DNA of 64,000 nucleotides from Spirometra erinaceieuropaei (taxonomy: Eukaryota > Platyhelminthes > Cestoda > Diphyllobothriidea > Diphyllobothriidae). A program made the translations under genes and the position numbers. The DNA is taken from positions 126,460 through 190,459 of the forward strand of contig CACRXP010000987.1 in NCBI GenBank assembly GCA_902702965.1, read 5' to 3'. A model generated the notes under the pieces. That model searched no databases. It was given only the letters and a program-made list of their open reading frames with translations, and was not told the DNA's origin. How positions within the stretch are numbered: position 1 is the first letter of the stretch; every line of letters starts with the position of its first letter. Of this stretch, positions 55,498 to 64,000 are shown one piece after another.

Positions 55498-55998
55498 TTG
55501 AATTATTTTAGTCAAACCTTATTTGCCGCCTCATGCTGCCTCACGTTTTCATCCAATACGAGTGCCCCCTTCACTCAGTGTCAACGCCCAGTAATCTACC
55601 CTAATTATCTAACCTCTGACCAACATCGACTAATTATGTCCAACGATTCTACCAGCCAGCAGATGGTTGGCATCCACACCTTTGCCTTCCAGCCGTGTGG
55701 CTTGGTGGCATCCCGTTCCGCCCTTCGCCAGATAATACGAGAAGATACGAGATTCCATTACGTTATGGCAGCACTCTCAATGGATATCGCCACTGACCTT
55801 CGCGATATCATAGACTGCCGCCCACGAAAGCCCACAGAAACTCAAAAAAGTCTGCAGCGATTGATTTCTGAGGAGAACCTTGGTGACAGGAAGCCTATGC
55901 CGTTTCTTAGGCGTTTGGAGCGGCCGGCAGACGGAAAAAACCTGGATGCCTTCATGTCGTCGGCCAGTCATACCGAACTCAGAGTCTGGATAATCTGA
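55498..55998 (+). pseudogene. Gypsy-type retrotransposon gag fragment
   Basis: The frame holds FHYVMAALSMDIATDLRDII (about 55755-55815) followed by QKSLQRLISEENLGDRKPM and FLRRLERPADGKNLDAF. This corresponds to the capsid-like gag region of flatworm Ty3/gypsy elements (F-Y-V-AL---A-DLRD, then LLSEE-LGDRKPS-LLRR). The KNAVI-RTG-like segment between is shortened, so the fragment carries an internal deletion. No protease, RT or LTR is recognised nearby. The Met at 55498 is not meaningful; the gag-like part begins near 55710. Confidence 0.62.
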
Positions 55999-56075
55999 GA
56001 TTCGGACCCGGACGTTTTGGTAATTGTTCACTATTGAGCCAGAAGCCCCTTCTCCTGTCGACTGCTATCGGGAAT
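55950..56075 (-). mobile_element. SINE remnant, minus strand
   Basis: Minus-strand tRNA-like head with GGGTCCGAATCTC box (about 56000-56012) and TTGAGCC-side complement, then GGTATGACTGGCCGACGACATG, the start of the hammerhead body before truncation next to the gag fragment. Confidence 0.5.
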
Positions 56076-57039
56076 GTTAACCAAGATGGTGTGAGCGTTC
56101 GTTGACCAGTTTACAGGACAAGCTCCTTCCGTAGCGCTTTGGGACTCAATCTAGAGTCCCCGCAGGTATCCTGCTATAGTCCGCATTGCTTGCCATCCTG
56201 ACTGTGGCGACACACGGTCCACTTATTATTCGTTTGAGTGTGGTGCACAGAACTGTCTTCTCTGTCCCGCTTTAGGTTGCGGCTGCTTTTGGCGCCAGCA
56301 TATTTTCTCTGCACAGTCCCCGCCAGCGGACTAACGACCTAGACTCATTTTCAAGTATTTTTTTCCGAATCTGATCCATCTTTACACACACACTTGCCGG
56401 AAACAACGAAAAATCCCACGCTTTACAGAAAGACTTCGAGGAGGAAGAGAGAGTGAGAGAGGGAGAAAGAGAAAGAGAGGACGAGAACGGTGCGACGAAC
56501 GAGACGCCGCAATTTCACGCAGGCTTAGGTTCCGTGGATAGTAATTCCAAATAATGGATTTTGGTGACACAACCGGTTTTTTGTGATTTTTCGTTAGAGG
56601 TAGAGACGGAGCACGCGATGACGTAGACCAGAGTAGCATCTCATTGTCCCAATTAGCCGCGTATTTTGTGTATTTTTGGTTATCTCGAGGTTATTTAAAA
56701 AAACCACACAATTTTGGACAACAAATTATGGAAATATTGAAGGTGATAACTTATCTCTTTCAGGCTTCTTCTCGGAATTATGCTTTTATCCAAGGATTGT
56801 ATTGGAAAGAAGGGAAATTGAGCTGGGAATGCAAACGTAAAATAAAAAGTTTTTCAAAAGGCAATTCGGCGAGCATAGGTCTGCTCTCGATAAATTCTCT
56901 TCATGCCTGTACATTTGTATGGCTATTGGGGTAATGAATTAAAAGGTACGGGCAAGAAGAAGAAGACGCCTAACTTAAGCTGCATCACAGACCTTTTCAG
57001 CAGCTGACACCCATGTACTGTTCTCCCCCAGTCCCATCC
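56076..57039. other. No gene; purine-rich tract
   Basis: GA-rich run at 56438-56487. A 96-codon frame at 56644-56934 has no landmark. Confidence 0.4.
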
Positions 57040-57470
57040 TATAAGGAGAGGACAAACTGCCAGCTCCGACCAACTCTATGTGTATTTGCTCCTTCGCCTG
57101 CTCCTGTGGGGCCGAATATATTGGTCGCACGAACCGGTGTTTATCCATAAGAGTAAAAGAATATCTTCCAGCATGGTTAGGAAAGGGTCAAATAAAGAAT
57201 ATAAACAGCTCGATCCTCGCGCATATGGTGGATACAGACCACCGCATTGACGCCAGAGAGGCCTTCGGAGTTATTTACAAAGTCCCATTAAGCTATCCAA
57301 AATTACTTGTGCAGCGCTTGTTGGCTACGGCAGAGGCTGCTGCAATCAGGCTACGCGGACCGGTCCTATGCGACAGAAGAACTTCATACAGGTCCCAAAG
57401 TTGCCATGGTTCAAAGTCACCAAACCAACCACCCGCATGTTATCAACTTCGCCAGGACCCACCTTCTCCC
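57040..57470 (+). pseudogene. GIY-YIG endonuclease, second lineage, best copy
   Basis: One frame of 133 codons from 57078: MCICSFACSCGAEYIGRTNR, LSIRVKEYLPAWLGKGQ, NSSILAHMVDTDHRID, EAFGVIYKVPLSYPKLLVQRL, TAEAAAIRLRGPVLC; open upstream to about 57055 (LPAPTNS). The domain is uninterrupted, so it could be the C-terminal end of a recently active protein, but no RT lies upstream. After the domain the frame drifts, so the natural C-terminus is not assured. Likely a 5'-truncated retroelement. Confidence 0.7.
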
Positions 57471-58635
57471 TGGCGCTGACTGGAATTGTGCTATTCCATT
57501 CTCCCCCTCCCCTCCCAAAACCCGAGTTACAGCTTAATTATCTACTTATTTGTATCTTTTAATTAATTGCCTCAATAGCCATATAAATGTACAAGTATGA
57601 AGATAATTTATCGAAAGCAGAGCTATGCTCTCCAAATCGCCCTCTGAATTTTACAATGGGAATTTTCGCAACTCTAAAAAGTTTTTCGGTATTCTTTATA
57701 CACTGACCTATACTCAGAGATCTTCAACCACTTTAAACGCATCTGTGTATCCAAGAGCGCATTTATTCAGTAAACCAAAATTGTCATATATTCGATTGCC
57801 TTTATAATCTGAGAAAAACATAGAGACCCCTTCATTTAGGGCCGACTGGCTGTGACCACTTCATGTTACACAATGGGCCACAAATTCGCACTTTTGCAGC
57901 GTTCATCGGGCGAACGTAGCTCTCATGTCACTTAGCCCGTTTTGAAACCAAGTTGGTTGCCCACAAGCACTCCGAATTGAGTTATCTAACCGTTGTCGCC
58001 GATGGTGTTTACGGTTAGCCGCGTGGTTGTTCATCAGAGTTATGTCAAAGTTCGTCAGACTTTTCAACAACATTTTAATCATGCCCAGTCAGCTGGAACA
58101 ACAGACCAACACTGGGAATTGAGTTATACTGGAAACTGGTCCATTAGGCCGCGATTAGACAAAGGCCGTCTGCTGAAATCATGAAAGAAAATGTGGCAAA
58201 TTTCGTTAAAAAGAATTCATGACGCAAATCAGCGAAAGACTCCGCGAACGTATAGGACTTCACAGATTTCCGTTCACAGATATCCCGAAAAAGAAAAAAT
58301 AAACCCCTCTAAGTATTGTTTGAGCCAAGAATCTCGAAAAAAATAACTGAATTCAGCCTCTGGATAGTCGACGAAAGCCATATAAGTTTCCATAGGAAAA
58401 TTACTTTCTTGTGCGAAAGCACAGTTTCGTTTGCTATGCTGCAAAGTTTCCTACCTGTACCTCTCAAATCACCGAGACAGGCCGTTTTGGTGATTGGTTC
58501 ATATGGTCATGGTGTTACCCCCTTAGTACTCTTCAGTAAACCGTAAAAAGGGTGATATATCTCTGAAGAAACTGTAGAACTGTTGCCAGTCATTGGGCAT
58601 GATAATCTACACTAGTGTCAGTAATGATGTAACTG
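57471..58635. other. No recognisable feature
   Basis: Nothing identified apart from short frames. Confidence 0.3.
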
Positions 58636-59632
58636 GCTTACAGTAGGTGGGCGAACTCATGAAACGTAAACCGAAATTCCGTGATGCGTTTTTATTTCGA
58701 TAAGATTACTTAAGTAGGTTTGTAAAACTATTTATCCTGCAGCACAATTCTATAGTGATTCAGTAACCCCAGGAACCTGGCATTTGAATGAACATCATTA
58801 CGGCTTTTTGAAAAAACCATGCTGTGTAAAAATGACTTCTTATGTAGCATGCATTTTTCTAACTGATTTTCAATGCCTTTAAACATTAAATTATATTTTA
58901 CGAGAAACATGCATAAAACTTTTTATTCTTTCGCTCATTCGGCAAAAACTTACGTCTCACTCTACTGTTATACTCAAAAAGGGTGAAATTTGATTTTCAA
59001 AAGTTTTTTTTTAATTTACGAATAATTTTGAACCCGCCCTGCCGTTGCACTTGCATTCAAGGTTGCAAAACTACAAGCTGTATATATTCCGCGTACGGAA
59101 AACCACAAATTTTTCTATAAGTTCAAGTGGGGATTATATGCGGTTGATAAAATTTAGCAATGGATTTGAGCCATATTGTTATTTTACATGCCACATTGGT
59201 TAATGCAGAGACATAACGTTTTATAAACGGCCAGTTCACAATATTAAAAACCCTCACAGTTAGAAACTTGTTCAAAACCGAATTATACACTTCTTTTGAG
59301 TATAAAATTGAAAGACGACGTAGTTTTCTACCGAATAAACAAAAGGATGGATATGTTTACGCATTTTACTTTGAAATGTATTTTAGTTTTTAAGGGCATC
59401 GAAAATCAATGAGAAAAATGTATGCTACATAAGTAGTCCTTTTGCACAGAGTTTATCTTTCGCATGCAGCCGAAAAGGAGTTCGTTCGAAAGTCGGCTTC
59501 CTGAGGTAACTGAATTATTGTGAAATCATGCTGCAGGATGAATAGTTTTAAAACCCTACTTAGATAATCTTTTCAAAAGGATAATGCATTTCGGAATGGC
59601 GGTAGACATTTCATATATTAGCTAACCTACTT
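58636..59632. mobile_element. 1.0-kb foldback element
   Basis: Left TTACAGTAGGTGGGCGAACTC; right end worn (TTAGCTAACCTACTTTG). Arms of about 410 bp align in reverse: TTAAGTAGGTTTGTAAAAC against GTTTTAAAACCCTACTTAG, and CTTCTTATGTAGCATGCATT against its inverse near 59425. The centre includes GAACCCGCCCTGCCG. Used here as the reference copy for arm length. Confidence 0.75.
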
Positions 59633-60534
59633 TGTGAACTTTCTCCATGCTATTGTTTTGTTGTAGTCGTTAGAGACGAGGAGCTATGATTTGCACGGTA
59701 TTCAAAAGACAAGTGCCTTTGGCGGATCCTTAAAGCAAAACGTGGTTTGTATAACGTGTTCACGATCGGTTGACCAGATGTCGTGAAGCTTGCGTGGATG
59801 GGACTTTCTTAAAAAATCTAGTGAAGCGCGTCATATTACATAAAAACTCCTATAAATAGGCTTATAAGACTATCGTCCCGCCATTCTTCAGTTATCCTAA
59901 CATCGTCATACCATCAAAGTGATGCGGATGGGGAAAGATAAAGTGCGATAATTGTTACGACATTCTGTCCCCCACCCGCCCTGTGGCGTAGTTTGTGACA
60001 GTCAACTTTCAGGAATCAGAGACAGCTCCTGAGTGACCGAATATGTAGTTGTTACTGGGCTTAACTAAGAACCGATACTTTTGATGCTAAAAGGACGCAT
60101 TATAGGAGGCAGTCAAGGCGAAAGAGACTTGATCCCTGGAAAACTTCACCTGACGACGCGAGTTTAATCACATTTGGGTCAAGTTAACTCGCCCAACCTG
60201 CTGCAACGTCTGGAATTCACCAAATTTGATACAGTAAGTTGACTGCCCAGGCAGGACTTCCTAATTTATCCATCTAGACTCCACCAAATGACTACTAGGC
60301 TCACGTAATTAATAGGTGTTTTGACAGATTTTGAATAATTACTTTTGACTTAACTTGCGTCTCTCGGTTGGACCTCACATCTCAGTGGCAGAAATCTGGT
60401 GGATTCTAGGAGAAATGCTTAGGAAATCCTACTTTGGCAGTCAGGTTACTGAATCAGATTTGGTGGATTCCAGACTTTGCAGTAGGTTGGGCGGGTTAAC
60501 CTGACCTAAACGTGTTTAAACTCGCGCCGTCCGA
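59633..60534. other. No recognisable feature
   Basis: TTGGTGGATTCCAG / CTGGTGGATTCTAGG words repeat near 60395 and 60457; otherwise unassigned. Confidence 0.3.
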
Positions 60535-60620
60535 CGGGGTCTCGTAGCTCAGGTGATAAGAGCGTTGGATGCACCAAGGGCTTCTCTTGCTGTTGTGTTT
60601 TCGAATCCCACCATGGCGCC
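60535..60620 (+). repeat. tRNA-like promoter block, probably a SINE head
   Basis: GTAGCTCAGGTGATAAGAGCG resembles a tRNA D-arm/A box and TTTTCGAATCCCACC a T-arm/B box, with tRNA-like spacing. The flanks do not pair as an acceptor stem, so this is more likely the head of a second tRNA-derived SINE family or a tRNA pseudogene than a functional tRNA. Confidence 0.45.
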
Positions 60621-60704
60621 GAGTTTCGAACAGTTGGGTCATAGTAAATTGTTTGAAATCTGCTTAAACACGTCTGAACTTGGAAAAATAATCGTTTAGT
60701 CCTG

Positions 60705-61200
60705 CAGTGCGTGACCGATCTCATTAAATGTTAGCCGGAATTCTGAAATGCGTTTGCGTCTAGGAAGGATTACTAACGTGGGGATGTAATGTTTGACTAG
60801 CATGCAGCATAACCCTATAGCATTTCGGGTTAACCATTATGTCGGTCTTCAGATGCATCCCTTTTTGGGCTCCTGCAGAAACCACATTGAGTAAAATATG
60901 ACTACTTAATTAGCACGCATTTTTCACATTGATTTTTGATGGCTTTATAAATTAGAATACATTTTATGGAAAACATTCATAAAATATGCTCTCTTTCATT
61001 TGTTTGATAGAGAATCATGTCTTTGCTTTTTCTGCCAGAAGAAAGGGTACATTTAACCTTTTAAAATGTTTCCAATTATGAAATTTTTTAAGACCGTGCA
61101 ATGTTCATTCATGCATCAGCGTACCTCTCTGTTTTCCAATGCTTCTCATGAAACGTGCAACACTGTCCGGATCCATTGCGAAATTTTTTCTTTTTAAAGG
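60705..61200. mobile_element. Half foldback element
   Basis: CATTAAATGTTAGCCGGAATT, GGATGTAATGTTTGACTAGC, ATGCAGCATAACCC and TTGATTTTTGATGGC follow left-arm order; the right arm is not found. Confidence 0.55.
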
Positions 61201-61836
61201 CTTATAGGAATATGTGATTTTCTTTGCGTGGAAAATTCGTACTTTATAGATTTAAATCGCTTAACGCTGGTGCAACGGCTGATCAGGCTAAAAATTATTC
61301 GGGAACTGGGGAACTCTTTCAAAACCTTTATATTTGTATTTCAAGCTATCAGTTCGCAACGTAGGACGTTTCGAATCAATGAATTTAACCACGGTTTGAT
61401 TGTTGGTGTCTGCGACGTTAAATGTAGCCAGTTTAACATCAGTGTTGTTGATTACCGCGGGTTGCAAGTACATTCTGGCGAAGTTTTCTCCAGGTGAATC
61501 TCGAAGTCATACTTCAGCCAGCACATATTTGAAACCTCACGGTAACAGAATTAACTATCCTCACTAAAATATTTCTCTAAGAGGCAACCTTTCGGATAAC
61601 GAGCCAACGTTGTCTTTGATATTCTTAGGGATTCCGTCACTGAAATAACTGCACATGTAGCACGCTGGCCGCATTGAGCCGAGCATGATTGCATTTATGT
61701 CAAATAAAAGTATTGCATTAAAATTATGCTAGCATCCTGCAAATCCCGCAGTTCATGCCTTGATCACTCTCAGAATCGTCCAGCATTGCAGGCTACGGAA
61801 CCCACCTCGAATCGTCGTTGTGAACTGAAATTTTTC

Positions 61837-61895
61837 TTAAAAGAATACGAAGGCACGATCACTGTCACAGTGATCGTGCCTTCGTATTCTTTTAA
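61837..61895. repeat. Perfect palindrome, 29-bp arms, 1-nt centre
   Basis: The arm at 61837-61865 is the exact reverse complement of 61867-61895 around C61866. The right arm continues into flanking sequence shared for 31 bp with the end of the PLE at 42966-42996, and the arm resembles that PLE's terminal block. See findings. Confidence 0.95.
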
Positions 61896-61917
61896 ACATG
61901 AACCTGGGATGCGCATA

Positions 61918-64000
61918 TTCTCTTCCATTCGTGAAATTTTACTGTGCTGAGCCCTCAGCAACACAATATAGTCGTTGTTAGATTCTCGACGTTAACGAGA
62001 AATGAGTAGGCCAGCGTATATATCCGCCGCATTAACTTGTTTTAGCTGGTCTCCGAGTGAAAGACACCCGAATCGATTAGCTGATTGGCCTGTGTGTTTG
62101 TCCAACTGCTTAAACGCAGATTAATTTCGACCTGGCGTTCTGTCAGTACTGCTGCTCCGTGTCGGATATGGCCAAAGTTAACGGAAAGATATTTTCCGCC
62201 CATCCAATTGTGGATTTACGGTCCGAATTTAGATAATCGGATAATCAAAATCAAATACTCCGTTTTCGGAAGGTAGAACCATTGGCGCTTATCCACTTTC
62301 GTCTCTTTTCCTGGTCACGCTGATGAACCAGCGGTCTATTTTGGACTCGTCTGAGAAAGTGTCCTTTCGTTCATTTTAGTAGGCTATGATGTTAACGAAT
62401 ACTCACTTGGCAGTGGTGACATTCATCTGCATGATATCAAGCCTAGCCCTCACCAGGAAACAGGATGGCGACAAATCTATACTTACCCAAATATTCGTGT
62501 GGGGCAGTTCATGCACTTAAATTTACCGGGATACCGCTACCGAACTACCGAACCTGCCTGCCTGACCGGCAAAACATGCCGATACCTATCTACTTTAGAA
62601 AATGTCCATGGGAAGTTGAGCATGCATTATTTTAACACTGCGTACAAGGAAGTGTTAAGTAGCATGTCCTCAGGAGAGATGTTGTTTAAGGAGGTAACTG
62701 AAGGCAGTAAAGGGTTCGTCTACTTACCTTGTGAAATCGGAGACCTTCACTCCAGGCCTTCAGTCCTGCTTCGCTAGTTGCCGCAATGACGATGACAGAG
62801 TCGGTATCGACAAAACCCACCGTGGATGGCTACAAGGTGAATACGAGAAAGCTCTGTTCGCTGAATTCTGTTCTGTCGACATAGTGAGACAAATAAGGCT
62901 TCTTTGATTGCAAGCGAAGCCGGAAATCTGTAAGACGAGTCTTATAAATATGCAAAATTGTAGTCTAATCTCAAGTTCTAATTTGGAAAAAATCGAATAA
63001 ACAATAGGGTAATTCACTCGGTAAGGTGCACTTTTAATGCGTTCGAGTAGAGGAGTCAACTGCCGATCTTTAGGGTCTGGGGTGTCATCCGCACATTTTG
63101 CCTGATGAGGCATGTGAAAAACGCGTTCCGTCAGGTCTCAATCCTAGTTCTTCGGTACCGATCCTGTTGGACAGCATGCGGCACGTCCCCATGCCCGCTA
63201 ATTGCTCACAGTGCGGTGAACCGCGTTACTTCTAGTGTCCCTCTCATTGATGGGTACGTGAGTAGTGTTTATCAAATGGTGAGGCATGTCACCGCCATTC
63301 TCTCGATTGTAAAAGATGGATGTTAGTTTAAAAGCATCAGTGACCCGTTTTTGGCTGTCCGCTGCCGAGTTTTCCGTGTACGATGATAAAATACATGAAG
63401 AGTGTCACAGAGCCGCGTAGGCTACAGGGAGGTCCATGCAGCAGCTGATTCTGCGCTGTGTTGGCACATGCCTCTTATAGCTTTCTTGCCTTGTACCTGA
63501 GACTAAAATTTTACCCTGTGACGTCAACCTCTTAGCATTGCATTTGTGCACAATTAGGACGGAATGCATTATTACATGCAACTATAAATAAATAATTTTA
63601 TTAGAAGACCATTTGGGGTCTCGTTAACAGCAAATGAATATAAATGTTCAAGTAAATTTTAGAGCAATCAGACAGATTCTGTAAACTATTCAGTTTTTGT
63701 TTGTAGAACAAACAGTTACATATAAAAACGGTCAGCGGGCAGTAGAAAACTCCTTAAAAAACTATATGGGTATGAATAGGGTAACTTTTGAGCAGAAAAA
63801 AAGCTGCCGCTTATGAAACGGAAAATATGCGGGTCGAACAAGACTGGCCTACATGTGTTATTTCATAAGGGATTCAAAACGTAAATCGTCATGGCAGAGC
63901 TTCCTAAACCGAATGAGGTTATTCGCTTCGAAGCGGCAGGACAGGGAAACCTAGTCGCAAGACGAAGACTTTGTTCTCCACATAATCAGTTAGTCCTCAC
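61918..64000. other. No recognisable feature
   Basis: Short frames only (for example 62499-62777, 92 codons), none with a family landmark. Confidence 0.3.

Noticed and set aside
60535..60620. Functional tRNA gene
   Set aside because: A- and B-box-like elements are present, but the ends do not form an acceptor stem. More likely a SINE head or pseudogene.

Overview
The window is eukaryotic, repeat-dominated DNA, most likely from a flatworm and plausibly a tapeworm. There are almost no long ORFs. It holds many decayed Penelope-like elements (PLEs) whose GIY-YIG endonuclease and reverse transcriptase (RT) fragments resemble flatworm copies, tRNA-derived SINEs, a gypsy-type gag fragment, and a spliced minus-strand gene piece for a Ly-6/uPAR-type three-finger protein. 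The platyhelminth assignment is an inference from repeat types and composition; no species can be named.

Layout. 1-15.7 kb is a dense PLE/SINE graveyard: at least six PLE copies or fragments, several flanked by inverted terminal blocks (pLTRs), with opposing SINEs abutting several PLE 3' ends across AT-rich tracts. 15.9-16.6 kb holds the last two coding exons of a GPI-anchor-type Ly-6 protein (minus strand). 17-26 kb is mostly unrecognised, with one convincing 93-bp minus-strand exon at 24.2 kb. 26.7-31.3 kb is a nearly identical inverted duplication (about 0.78 kb arms, 3 kb apart) of an unclassified dispersed repeat seen in at least five other diverged copies. 24-61 kb carries about nine copies of a 1.0-kb foldback element with inverted arms of about 400 bp. 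45.2-49.6 kb is an old direct duplication of a 1.3-kb unit, whose second copy is split by a foldback element. A 625-bp assembly gap lies at 52958-53582. 57-64 kb has one more GIY-YIG fragment, foldbacks, a tRNA-like promoter block and a perfect 29-bp-arm palindrome.

The most interesting signal is a set of hammerhead-ribozyme-like cores. The PLE terminal blocks repeatedly carry a CUGANGA - hairpin - GAAA arrangement, in both inverted arms where tested. The tRNA-headed SINE carries its own type I hammerhead with palindromic stem III and a compensatory change in stem I between copies. Hammerheads in PLEs and in schistosome Sm-alpha SINEs are established; finding both together, physically joined 3' end to 3' end, suggests a linked autonomous/non-autonomous system. 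All of this was read by eye; no alignment, folding or database search was run.
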